Assembly: GCA_030019105.1 (NCBI GenBank)
Contig: JASEGY010000009.1
Coordinates: forward strand, 1 to 24,896
Source: a bacterium
Lineage (GTDB): Bacteria; UBA9089; JASEGY01
Direction of reading: 5' to 3'
Length of the DNA: 24,896 nucleotides
Shown: one piece after another, positions 6,940-14,785 of the stretch
Numbering within the stretch: position 1 is the first letter of the stretch
Layout of the letters: each line of letters begins with the position of its first letter
Translations under genes and position numbers: made by a program
Notes under the pieces: generated by a model
Seen by the model: only the letters and a program-made list of their open reading frames with translations
The model's database searches: none
What the model was told of the DNA's origin: nothing

Positions 6940-9710
6940 ATAACCGGAAAGAAACTAAAACAAACTTCGGAGTAAGAGAGGATACCCGAGACCTGAGGCA
7001 GTGCTGGGAAGTGCTCCTTTACTATAAATGGTCCATCGGCTTAGTGGTGCTCATCTTCTTCCTGGTCACCCTGATTATCAGCCTCAGGATGACGCCTCTC
7101 TATACTTCTTCCACCAGGCTCCTTCAGGTAGAGTCCAAAGGGCAATTGACCTTTGGGAATAATAATGTGCCGGAGTTTACTCCAGGATATGAGATTGAGA
7201 CAATGGCCCAACTGCCCAAGACCCGGCCGGTGTTAGAAACTGTAATTAACAAACTTAACCTTAAAATAAAGCCCGAAGGATTGGCCGGCATGGTTACTAT
7301 TGGCTGGAGCAAAGAGACAAAGATTATAACTATTTGGGCTAAATATCCTGATCCAATTATGGCCCAAAAGATTGCCGGCACCCTGGCTGAAGCTGCTATC
7401 CGGGAGGAGCTCGGACTTCATAAACTGGAAGCTGAGGCAAAACATGGATATTTAATAAATCAGTTGGCCAGAGTGGAGGAAAACCTGGACAGGACTGAGG
7501 AAAAGATGAAGGAGTTTGAAGAGGAAGAGCGGGTCATCGATATTGATAAACGAAAGGGGCCTACCCAGTTTTCTGAACAGGCCCTCAGCTTGGTGCGGGC
7601 AGAGGAACACTTAAACCTTCTGGAAGAGGAATCTCAGGCAGAGCTTGTGGCCGCTGACGCCAGGGTAAAAAAGTTTGAAGAAGAATTAGGGTTGAAAGAA
7701 ATAAACTATGAGGTGTTTCAAGAAGGAGAAGAAAAGGAGCCTGGCCCAGTTCAGGAGGCCCTTCTTATTGAATATATTAAGCAGAAGACCGAGATTTCGG
7801 CTCAGAAAGCCAAAGTAGAGAATTTTAGAGGTGGTAAAAAGCGGATTTGGACCAGAATGAAGGAGGTCCCGGAAAAACAACTTTCTCTGGCCCGCTTAGA
7901 GAGAAAAAGACAGATTAATGAGCAGTACTTTCTCTCCCTGAAGGAGAAGTTGGAAGAGACCAGATTGGGCATGGAATCAGAGGTGGGCAATCTGAGGGTG
8001 ATTGAACCGCCCGAGATGCCGGCTAAACCGAACTGGCCCAATATACCAATAAATATCCTCATTTCCCTCGTCATTGGGGTAATGTCTGGTGTTGGGCTGG
8101 CCTTCCTGCGAGATTACCTCGACAGTACGATCAAAAGCCTGGAGGCAATAGAGGAACATTTCACCCTTCCTTCGCTGGGCCATATCCCTTTCCTGGCTAA
8201 AGATAAAAGATTGATCGATATCCAGGGATCACACCCTGGAATCACTGAGATTTATAGCCCCATCTCCCACGAACTCAACAGGATTAAAGGCAGCCCAGCC
8301 GTCCCGGCTGTGAATGAGAAAGAAAGGGGCAAAAACTCCTTCCTGATTACCAGCACTGTGGCCGGGGAAGGTAAGTCAACCACGGCCTTGAATCTGGCTT
8401 TAGCTTCAAGTATGGAGGGCAATAAGGTCATTCTTCTGGAGGCTGATATGAGAAGCCCCTCCGGCCTGACTATGACAATGGGCCTCCCGGTAAGATACGG
8501 CCTGCAGGACTACTTAATGGACAAAGCCTCTCTGGAAGAAGTCTTAATAGAGACCAAACAGCCTAATCTAAAACTCCTGCCGGCTCGAAAAAATATGAGG
8601 GATGATAATTGGGTTGATCTCCTCAACTCTACCCGGATGAAAGAACTTATTGAGCGGCTCAAGCAGGAGGCGGATATTCTTTATATTGACTCTCCGGCCA
8701 TTCTGCCGGTATTTAACATCTCCTCTTTAGTAAAGGAGATAGATGGGGTTATCTTCATCGTTAAAGCCCATGGCCCCAAAGTAAAGGCGGTCAATTTTGC
8801 CTTAGAGCGGCTGAGTAAGATAAACGCCCCTCTCATGGGGACATTGCTGACTAAGGTCAGGGTGTCAAAAAAGGATATACATTACTACTATTCCTACTGT
8901 CACGCTCCTGTCCGGCAGCGGTTCCGGATGCCCTTTAATTTATTGAAGAAAAATATTCCCCTGGGCCTTCCTTCGGTCAGGAGTATTCTGATCTGCCTGG
9001 CCATCCTTTTTCTATCTATCTTTTACCTGGCCAATCCCGGAAATTTAGGTTTGGAAGAAGGGGCAGAAGCGAAGGAAACAGTGGATTTCGGAATGCGGAA
9101 TGCGGAATGCGGAATGCGGATTTATCCCGATCCGAAATCCGAAATCCGAAATCCGAAATCCGAAGATGTCAGGAAGTCAGAGATTCAGAATCAGACTCTG
9201 ACCATGGGAGTTGCCTATGCTATTCAGATAGGGAGCGAGACCTCCCTGGAGGCAGCCGGCTATTTACAAAACCGGGCCTTTGAGGCCGGCTTCAGTTCCT
9301 ATCAGCAGGCAGAAAGGGTTAGACAGCCTATCTACCGGATTTTTATCGGGAAGTTGTATCCTGCCATGGAGCGGGCTGAAGAAGAAGTAGCTAAGGTCAG
9401 GGCTATGGGATATGAAACCAGGGTTGATACTCAACCCAATCACCATTACATTATCTTCCTGGGGGAATATCCGGCTCGATCTGAGGCCTTGGAACTGGTC
9501 AGAAGACTTGAGGCAGATAGTATCTCTCCACGTCTCATCTCTGACTATAAAGAGATAGATATTTACCGGGTCATGGTGGCTTGCCCTGGCGGGCCTGAAG
9601 AGGTCAGGAGAAAAAGAGAAGAGTTGGAAGAGGCTGGTTTCAGTACCTTTATTCGGTGCTTGAGCAGCAGCAGCAGCGCCGCTGTGACACAAAAGGCAGG
9701 TAAAATCTGA
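6936..9710 (+). CDS. Wzz-type chain-length regulator fused to BY-kinase, with an extra membrane helix and two SPOR-like repeats
   Basis: 924 residues. Order: TM1 (~33-50), Wzz/periplasmic domain with long coiled coil (~60-365), TM2 (~372-390) preceded by the proline-rich PPEMPAKPNWPN, cytoplasmic tyrosine kinase with Walker A VAGEGKST (~475-482), Walker A' VILLEADMRSP (~498-508) and Walker B ILYIDSP (~581-587), then a tyrosine cluster YYYSY (650-654) suited to autophosphorylation. Bacterial tyrosine kinases of this kind set polysaccharide chain length through phosphorylation cycles. Unusually the chain continues: a third hydrophobic helix (~682-699), a repeat-encoded segment (~718-743), and two SPOR-like units (~759-831 and ~836-907, e.g. 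YAIQIGSETSLEAAGYL, YRIFIGKLYPAMERAEEEV), which by topology would be periplasmic. Canonical BY-kinases stop at the Tyr tail. The gene ends in an AGC run (SSSSS). Start and stop overlap both neighbours. Confidence 0.88.
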   Translation: MNNRKETKTNFGVREDTRDLRQCWEVLLYYKWSIGLVVLIFFLVTLIISLRMTPLYTSSTRLLQVESKGQLTFGNNNVPEFTPGYEIETMAQLPKTRPVLETVINKLNLKIKPEGLAGMVTIGWSKETKIITIWAKYPDPIMAQKIAGTLAEAAIREELGLHKLEAEAKHGYLINQLARVEENLDRTEEKMKEFEEEERVIDIDKRKGPTQFSEQALSLVRAEEHLNLLEEESQAELVAADARVKKFEEELGLKEINYEVFQEGEEKEPGPVQEALLIEYIKQKTEISAQKAKVENFRGGKKRIWTRMKEVPEKQLSLARLERKRQINEQYFLSLKEKLEETRLGMESEVGNLRVIEPPEMPAKPNWPNIPINILISLVIGVMSGVGLAFLRDYLDSTIKSLEAIEEHFTLPSLGHIPFLAKDKRLIDIQGSHPGITEIYSPISHELNRIKGSPAVPAVNEKERGKNSFLITSTVAGEGKSTTALNLALASSMEGNKVILLEADMRSPSGLTMTMGLPVRYGLQDYLMDKASLEEVLIETKQPNLKLLPARKNMRDDNWVDLLNSTRMKELIERLKQEADILYIDSPAILPVFNISSLVKEIDGVIFIVKAHGPKVKAVNFALERLSKINAPLMGTLLTKVRVSKKDIHYYYSYCHAPVRQRFRMPFNLLKKNIPLGLPSVRSILICLAILFLSIFYLANPGNLGLEEGAEAKETVDFGMRNAECGMRIYPDPKSEIRNPKSEDVRKSEIQNQTLTMGVAYAIQIGSETSLEAAGYLQNRAFEAGFSSYQQAERVRQPIYRIFIGKLYPAMERAEEEVAKVRAMGYETRVDTQPNHHYIIFLGEYPARSEALELVRRLEADSISPRLISDYKEIDIYRVMVACPGGPEEVRRKREELEEAGFSTFIRCLSSSSSAAVTQKAGKI
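8296..8310 (+). repeat. short palindrome with GGGAC core in the Wzz-kinase linker
   Basis: CAGCC-GTCCC-GGCTG has 5-bp arms around the complement of GGGAC, the same arm-core-arm design as the repeat in the GT4 gene at 5150-5224. It encodes SPAVPAV between the Wzz part and the kinase. Short enough to be chance. Confidence 0.35.
9083..9165 (+). repeat. in-frame heptad repeat element inside the BY-kinase gene
   Basis: Four tandem GGAATGC units (9090-9117), a short spacer, then five tandem TCCGAAA-type units (9131-9165). The left edge GGATTTCGGA (9083-9092) is a perfect inverted copy of TCCGAAATCC (9131-9140), so the element can form a hairpin. It is translated as MRNAECG- and SEIRNPK-type 7-residue periods, between the third membrane helix and the SPOR-like repeats. 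Confidence 0.92.
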
Positions 9711-10999
9711 TGGTAACGCTAAAGAGATTAATAGATATTATAATTTCCGTGACCGGTCTGGCGCTTACTGCCCCTTTGTTGTTGACGGCAGCAATTCTAA
9801 TCAAGCTCGATTCTAAGGGTCCGGTCTTTTTCTGCCAGGAGCGGATCGGGCAGGGCGGCCGTCCCTTTAAGATCATCAAATTTCGAACCATGACGGCTGA
9901 GGCAGCTAAAGAGAAGGTAAGTTGCGAGGTCTGCCCGGGTGATTCCAGGTTAACCAGGTCAGGTAAATTACTCCGGGCAACCGATATCGATGAAATCCCC
10001 CAATTGATCAATGTCTTGAAGGGGGAAATGAGTTTGGTCGGCCCCAGGCCCACCATTAAAGAACAGGTTGATAATTATACCCCGAATCAGAGGAGACGCC
10101 TGGAAGTAAAGCCGGGTATTACCGGTTGGGCTCAGGTTAATGGGAGGATCCATATACCCTGGGAAGAGAGGATAAAGTTGGACCTGGAATATATTGATCG
10201 GCAATCACTTCTGTTCGATCTGAAGATTCTGATTAAAACAATATGGGTTGTGTTGGAGGGGGTCACTGCTCGGGAGCATTGTTCATCCTTTGGACCGGTT
10301 TCACAGTTCACACAGTCCACAAAGTCCACACAGTCCATAGAAGGCAGCTTGCAGGCTAATATGGATTCGGTTATTATTTATGGCGCCAGCGGACATGCCA
10401 GGGTTATTATTGACATTCTGGAAAAGAGTGGTCCATACCGGATAGCAGGTCTTCTGGATGATGATAATACCCTGTGGGGCCGGCAGATATATGGATACGA
10501 GGTTCTTGGGGGCGGGGATATGCTCGTAAAGTTGAGTCTGGCCGGGGTAAAAAAAGGTATTGTCGCGGTGGGAGAGAATAAAATAAGATGCCAATTGGCC
10601 CGAAAGATGGTTGAGTTGAGATTTGATTTGATCAAGGCGATCCATCCTTCGGCCCAGATTGCGAGGGGGGTGATGATAAAGGCCGGCTCGGCGATTATGG
10701 CCGGGGTAGTTATCAATGCCGATTCCATACTGGGAGAAAATGTGATTATAAACACAGCGGCTACTATTGACCACGATAACCGGATAGCCGATGGTGTTCA
10801 CATCTGTCCTGGCGCCCACCTGGCTGGCGGGGTTAGTGTTGGCCGCTTTAGCCGGATTGGAATCGGGGCAGCCGTAATCCAGGGAATAATGATTGGTGAG
10901 GATGTGATTATCGGAGCAAATGCGGCTGTGATCAGGAATATACCCGATTATGCGGTGGCCGTGGGGGTCCCCGCCCGGGTAATTAAGATTAAAAAATGA
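9710..10999 (+). CDS. bifunctional phosphoglycosyltransferase-acetyltransferase (PglC-PglD fusion, Neisseria PglB-like)
   Basis: 429 residues. Residues 1-~187 are a polyprenyl-phosphate monotopic phosphoglycosyltransferase: N-terminal re-entrant hydrophobic helix (IISVTGLALTAPLLLTAAIL), KFRTM, catalytic Asp-Glu dyad D94-E95 in DIDEIPQL, GPRP, and KPGITGWAQVNGR. Residues ~218-429 are a PglD/NeuD-type acyltransferase: VIIYGASGHARVIIDIL, then a left-handed beta-helix with probable base H355 in TIDHDN and the exit IPDYAVAVGVPARVI. Together they would N-acetylate UDP-4-amino-sugar to UDP-diNAc-bacillosamine and load the phosphosugar on undecaprenyl phosphate. The two halves are joined by ~28 residues, of which QFTQSTKSTQSI come from a 9-bp repeat. 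ATG 9710 overlaps the kinase stop by one base. An internal ATG at 10361 could in principle start a separate PglD but has only a weak upstream ribosome site. Confidence 0.9.
   Translation: MVTLKRLIDIIISVTGLALTAPLLLTAAILIKLDSKGPVFFCQERIGQGGRPFKIIKFRTMTAEAAKEKVSCEVCPGDSRLTRSGKLLRATDIDEIPQLINVLKGEMSLVGPRPTIKEQVDNYTPNQRRRLEVKPGITGWAQVNGRIHIPWEERIKLDLEYIDRQSLLFDLKILIKTIWVVLEGVTAREHCSSFGPVSQFTQSTKSTQSIEGSLQANMDSVIIYGASGHARVIIDILEKSGPYRIAGLLDDDNTLWGRQIYGYEVLGGGDMLVKLSLAGVKKGIVAVGENKIRCQLARKMVELRFDLIKAIHPSAQIARGVMIKAGSAIMAGVVINADSILGENVIINTAATIDHDNRIADGVHICPGAHLAGGVSVGRFSRIGIGAAVIQGIMIGEDVIIGANAAVIRNIPDYAVAVGVPARVIKIKK
10303..10338 (+). repeat. 9-bp tandem repeat x4 forming the PglC-PglD linker
   Basis: Four units: ACAGTTCAC, ACAGTCCAC, AAAGTCCAC, ACAGTCCAT. 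The 9-bp length preserves frame and encodes a Gln/Thr/Ser-rich linker exactly between the two enzyme domains. Confidence 0.9.
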
Positions 11000-11004
11000 G
11001 GTAT

Positions 11005-11367
11005 CTACTCAGCCACGAATTAACACAAATTGACACGAATACACACGAATAAAAGCAGCAATCCACCAATTTAGCCGATGAGTCAAATAGAACACGGATT
11101 GTACGGATGAGACGGATACACACGGATAATAAAAACAATAGCCTTCATAAAAACTAAAGGTAGTGACGCTATCCACACTCAGGAGTTAATCCTTTAGGAT
11201 TTCATTATGAAAGGCTAAAGCCTAAAATCCGAAATATAGCTTGCTTTAGCTTTCGTGTGCCTCATTGAATAAAAATCAGTGGAAATCCGTCGAATCCGTG
11301 TCATCAGTGTGCTATAAAAATTCGTGATAATTCGTGTTCATTCGTGGTTAATAAAGAGGCTGAGTAG
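11005..11367. repeat. intergenic repeat element with 10-bp terminal inverted repeats (fills the 10,999-11,392 gap)
   Basis: CTACTCAGCC at 11005-11014 is matched by GGCTGAGTAG at 11358-11367. Inside, 'CACGAAT'-type units (11014-11050) and 'ACGGAT'-type units (~11093-11130) on the left are mirrored by 'ATTCGTG' and 'AATCCGT' units on the right (~11283-11348), so the whole ~360 bp is folded as a large imperfect inverted repeat. The centre holds AGGCTAAAGCCT (11212-11223), the core also found at 14546-14557. No open frame of note is present. It could be a non-autonomous (MITE-like) element or a nested set of REP sequences. Confidence 0.6.
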
Positions 11368-11391
11368 TTACAAAATGAGGAGGGAAAAAAA

Positions 11392-12582
11392 ATGATTAAA
11401 CCTGCTGTTCTTGGAGGAAGACCAATGTTTGAAGAGGAGATGCATATTACCAGGCCGACTCTTCCCAGACTGGATATCGACCTATTCAAACACCTTGACA
11501 GGATGTTTTCTATGGGGGCCATTACCAACGGTCAATATGTCCGGGAGTTAGAAGAGAAGGTGGCTGATTATCTGGGGGTAAGGCATGCCATAGCCGTCTC
11601 TTGCTGCACAAGCGGCTTGATGTTGGTCATCAAGGCCCTCGGGCTTTTCGGAGAGGTAATCCTGCCCAGTTTTACCTTTTCGGCTACGGCTCATGCCCTG
11701 ATGTGGAATAGTATTACGCCGGTCTTTGTTGATTGTGATCCGGAGGGATATAACCTCAATCCTGACCTTATTGAAGCCTCAATTACCGACCGGACTTCAG
11801 GGATAATGGCTGTTTACACCTTTGGTAATCCACCCCGGATAAAGGCCCTCGAAGAAATAGCCGCCAGAAACAACCTGAAATTGATCTTTGATGCAGCCCA
11901 CGGTTTCGGTTCGGAATATCAAGCCAAAAGGCCGGGGAGCTTTGGTCATGCGGAGGTCTTTTCCATGAGTCCAACTAAACTTCTGGTGGCCGGCGAGGGG
12001 GGCATCGTGACTACCAACGACGATGAATTGGCCAGAAAGATACAGATCGGAAGAAACTACGGTAACCCCGGGGATTATGACTGTGAATTTGCCGGCCTCA
12101 ATGCCCGAATGGAAGAGTTCAATGCCTACCTGGCCCTGGCCAGTTTGCCAAACTTAGAGGGATTTGTTCAGAGGCGGAACGATCTGGTTGCCTCCTACAA
12201 GAAAGAATTGGCCGACATGCCCGGTCTCTCTTTCCAAAGAATCGACCCAGCCGACCGGAACTCCTATAAAGATTTTTCCATCCTGATCGAGCCTTTAACC
12301 TTCGGCCTCAACCGGAACCAACTGGCCCAGGCTCTAAAAGCCGAAAAGATAGATACTAAAAAGTACTTCTATCCCCCGGTTCACCGACAAAAGGCTTATG
12401 CTTTTCTCTACGCCGGATACGAGGAGAGTTTGCCGGTAACCGGGTATGTGACCGAGAATATCCTTTGTCTGCCCCTTTATTCTCATATGGAGGAAAAGGA
12501 AGTCCTCAAGATATGCTCGGCCATAAAGCGGATATACGACTTCCGCGAAGATATTGCCAGGATAGGTGATGAAAATGCTTAG
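11392..12582 (+). CDS. DegT/DnrJ/EryC1/StrS family PLP-dependent sugar aminotransferase (probable PglE role)
   Basis: 396 residues, full length for the family. The N-terminal part has the substrate/PLP elements GAITNGQYVRELEEKVADYLGVRHAIAVSCCTSGL, the aspartate of the IFDAAHGFGS block that pairs with the PLP ring nitrogen, and FSMSPTKLLVAGEGG, in which K196 is the predicted Schiff-base lysine. These enzymes transaminate 4-keto-6-deoxy nucleotide sugars using glutamate. Placed between the PglC-PglD fusion and a PglF-like dehydratase, the likely product is UDP-4-amino-4,6-dideoxy-HexNAc (inference). Acting on another keto-sugar cannot be excluded, and the SPTKLLVAGEGG lysine block differs from the ATK-type block of some PglE-like enzymes. 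ATG 11392 follows GAGGAGGG (11377-11384). The stop overlaps the next gene by ~14 nt. Confidence 0.88.
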   Translation: MIKPAVLGGRPMFEEEMHITRPTLPRLDIDLFKHLDRMFSMGAITNGQYVRELEEKVADYLGVRHAIAVSCCTSGLMLVIKALGLFGEVILPSFTFSATAHALMWNSITPVFVDCDPEGYNLNPDLIEASITDRTSGIMAVYTFGNPPRIKALEEIAARNNLKLIFDAAHGFGSEYQAKRPGSFGHAEVFSMSPTKLLVAGEGGIVTTNDDELARKIQIGRNYGNPGDYDCEFAGLNARMEEFNAYLALASLPNLEGFVQRRNDLVASYKKELADMPGLSFQRIDPADRNSYKDFSILIEPLTFGLNRNQLAQALKAEKIDTKKYFYPPVHRQKAYAFLYAGYEESLPVTGYVTENILCLPLYSHMEEKEVLKICSAIKRIYDFREDIARIGDENA

Positions 12583-14476
12583 AGAACACTACTATTCCTT
12601 TCTGGCCCTGATCCTGGATATCCTGCTTATAAATCTGGCCCTGCTCCTGGCCCTTCTTATCCACTTCGAGGGGGCCATCACCGTTGAGCATATCCAGGCT
12701 TTGAGCTATACGGCCCTGCTTTCCAGCGTAGTTAGGGTGGGAACTTTGGCCGGGTACGGTTTATATCGCTGCCCCTGGCGATACCCCGCCGATCTGGGTG
12801 CTGCCATCCGAATAGCCAAAGCTGTACTCACCAGCTCTCTCCTGATCGTGGTTATCCTATTCGTTTATCCGTCGTTATATGGAAAGAAGACCCTGGGGCT
12901 TTCCGGCCTCTACTACCCTGGTCCGGTTTTTATCATTGAATCCCTTCTCTGCTTTCTGCTGATAGGTATTTCACGATTCATACCCAGAATACTTCAGACT
13001 CTGCGGAAAAAGGAGAAAGAGGGGACAAAAAGGGTCCTCATTGTTGGGGCCGGTGAAGCCGGAGAGATGCTGGTTCATGAAATGGTAGACCGCCCGGAGT
13101 TCGGCTATCATCCGATAGGTTTGGTTGATGACCACCGCCCCATGCAAGGGATGCGCATTCACTCCGTGCCTGTGATAGGGACAATAAAGGATGTGCCCAG
13201 GTTGGTAGAGGAAAAGAAGGCAGATATGGTCGCCATTGCGATCCCATCCATGGGAAGTGATCGAAGCAAGCAAATTTACGAGATGTGCCGCCGATCTAAG
13301 GTTGCCCTAATGATTCTGCCCCGGATTGAAAACCCAACCGAGAAATTCATCCGCCTCTCCCGACTCAGGAATATTCAACCTGAGGACCTTCTTCTTCGGG
13401 AAGAGAGCACGGTTGATATTGAAGAAATCGCTTCTTACTTAGGCGGGAAGACGGTGATGGTTACCGGCGCCGGAGGCTCAATCGGTTCCGAACTCTGTCG
13501 TCAGGTGGCCATGTTCGGCCCGGAAAAACTCCTCTTGCTCGGTCGAGGGGAGAACAGTATTTATCAGATCATGATGGAGCTTTCCGAGACCTATCCCTAT
13601 CTCTCCCTTAGGCCTATCATCGCCGACATTAGGGATAAGCCCAGGATAGAGCGCCTCATCGAAAAGTACCGTCCTGACATCATCTTCCATGCCGCCGCCC
13701 ACAAACATGTCCCCCTGATGGAGCTTCAACCGGAAGAGGCCATCAAGAATAACGTCCTGGGAACAAAGAACCTGGCTGAGGCGGCTTGTAAATATGGGGT
13801 GTCCCGGTTTGTTATGACCTCTTCAGACAAGGCGGTCAATCCAACTAATATTATGGGGGCCTCGAAACGAATCTGTGAACTTATCCTCCAGTCTAAAAAA
13901 GAAGAGACCAAATTTGTATCGGTCAGGTTTGGGAATGTGTTGGGCAGCCGGGGTAGTGTGGTCCCTTTGTTTAAGAAGCAAATTGCTGACGGAGGACCGG
14001 TAACCGTTACCCATCCCGAAATTACCCGTTATTTTATGACTATCCCCGAGGCAGTCCAACTTGTCCTTCAAGCCGGCGGGATGTATCAAAATGGACAAAC
14101 ATTTATGCTTGATATGGGCTCTCCGGTCAAGGTCATAGACCTGGCTAAGACCATGATTCAACTGGCCGGGTTGGAACCGGAGGAAGACATCAAAATCGAA
14201 TTTACCGGCCTTCGTCCGGGTGAGAAACTCTATGAAGAGCTTCTCACCGCCAGTGAAGGTCTAAAGGCGACCAAACATCACAAGATATTAATTGGCCAGC
14301 CGGATGTAGTCAATCGAGACAAACTTGAGAAGGATATTAAGATACTGGGAACTCTGGCTGAACAGATGAAGACAGAGGCTCTCATTGCTAAGGTGGCCGA
14401 AATAGTTCCCGAGTACCGTCCTTCACGGAGGCATCAGGATTTAGGGGTTGTTGAAGAATCGCCCCTGGCAGCATAG
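12569..14476 (+). CDS. membrane-bound nucleotide-sugar 4,6-dehydratase (PglF/WbpM/CapD family)
   Basis: About 635 residues. Four hydrophobic segments in the first ~140 residues, a CoA-binding-like Rossmann domain (VLIVGAGEAGEMLVHEM), then an SDR dehydratase domain beginning at G300 (GAGGSIGSE). Active-site block SSDKAVNPTNIMGASKR has D420, K421 and M429, matching the Asp-Lys...Met arrangement of PglF/WbpM, where methionine replaces the usual SDR tyrosine. It converts UDP-GlcNAc to the 4-keto-6-deoxy sugar, the first step to bacillosamine or related sugars, at the inner membrane. ATG 12569 is preferred (AGGA at 12559-12562); GTG 12566 and ATG 12575 are alternatives. It overlaps the aminotransferase gene. 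The stop codon TAG (14474-14476) overlaps the left arm of the inverted-repeat element that follows. Confidence 0.92.
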   Translation: MKMLREHYYSFLALILDILLINLALLLALLIHFEGAITVEHIQALSYTALLSSVVRVGTLAGYGLYRCPWRYPADLGAAIRIAKAVLTSSLLIVVILFVYPSLYGKKTLGLSGLYYPGPVFIIESLLCFLLIGISRFIPRILQTLRKKEKEGTKRVLIVGAGEAGEMLVHEMVDRPEFGYHPIGLVDDHRPMQGMRIHSVPVIGTIKDVPRLVEEKKADMVAIAIPSMGSDRSKQIYEMCRRSKVALMILPRIENPTEKFIRLSRLRNIQPEDLLLREESTVDIEEIASYLGGKTVMVTGAGGSIGSELCRQVAMFGPEKLLLLGRGENSIYQIMMELSETYPYLSLRPIIADIRDKPRIERLIEKYRPDIIFHAAAHKHVPLMELQPEEAIKNNVLGTKNLAEAACKYGVSRFVMTSSDKAVNPTNIMGASKRICELILQSKKEETKFVSVRFGNVLGSRGSVVPLFKKQIADGGPVTVTHPEITRYFMTIPEAVQLVLQAGGMYQNGQTFMLDMGSPVKVIDLAKTMIQLAGLEPEEDIKIEFTGLRPGEKLYEELLTASEGLKATKHHKILIGQPDVVNRDKLEKDIKILGTLAEQMKTEALIAKVAEIVPEYRPSRRHQDLGVVEESPLAA

Positions 14477-14607
14477 TACAGCTCGGCGGAAGTTCTTCCC
14501 CGGTTTCAACCTGCTTGCCGGGCAGCCGCAACCTTTAGGTTGCGCAGGCTAAAGCCTGCGACTACCAGGTGCAGAAAACCAGGGAGGTATTTCCGCCGAG
14601 CTGTACT
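14475..14607. repeat. inverted-repeat element with perfect 17-bp ends and two internal REP hairpins
   Basis: AGTACAGCTCGGCGGAA (14475-14491) is exactly complementary to TTCCGCCGAGCTGTACT (14591-14607). Inside are two adjacent hairpins, GCAACC-TTTA-GGTTGC (14528-14543) and GCAGGC-TAAA-GCCTGC (14544-14559), followed by GACTAC. The left end overlaps the dehydratase stop codon. It may act as transcription terminator for the glycan operon and/or be a MITE-like insertion. No open frame. Confidence 0.8.
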
Positions 14608-14707
14608 GGTTTTAAGTAATTACCAGAACGATACATTTTTATATTTTATAAAGTATATATTTTAATATATGTAAAATTTTGCTATATTTCTGTAATAATT
14701 CTCGATA

Positions 14708-14736
14708 TTGACTATTCTTTATTTATATGGTATAAT
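14708..14736 (+). promoter_or_regulatory. strong sigma70-type promoter of the giant surface-protein gene
   Basis: TTGACT (14708-14713), 17-nt spacer, TATAAT (14731-14736) in a very AT-rich stretch (~14,620-14,785). Predicted transcript start is ~14,743, giving a ~43-nt leader before AAAGGGAGG (14772-14780) and ATG 14786. The gene is therefore probably transcribed separately from the glycan operon. Confidence 0.8.
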
Positions 14737-14785
14737 AATAACTGGAAGACTTGAATTTCTATTAATTTTTCAAAGGGAGGGTGTT

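Noticed and set aside
10301..10819. 172-codon - strand open frame across the PglD half
   Set aside because: Antisense shadow of a conserved hexapeptide domain, with no start signal or recognisable motif.
11000..11391. Promoter or riboswitch for the aminotransferase gene
   Set aside because: The gap consists of inverted repeat units. I found no convincing -35/-10 pair or riboswitch motif close to the start.
14708..14785. TTG-initiated 26-codon N-terminal extension of the giant protein
   Set aside because: The TTG is the -35 element of a near-consensus promoter. ATG 14786 has a strong Shine-Dalgarno and starts a signal peptide.
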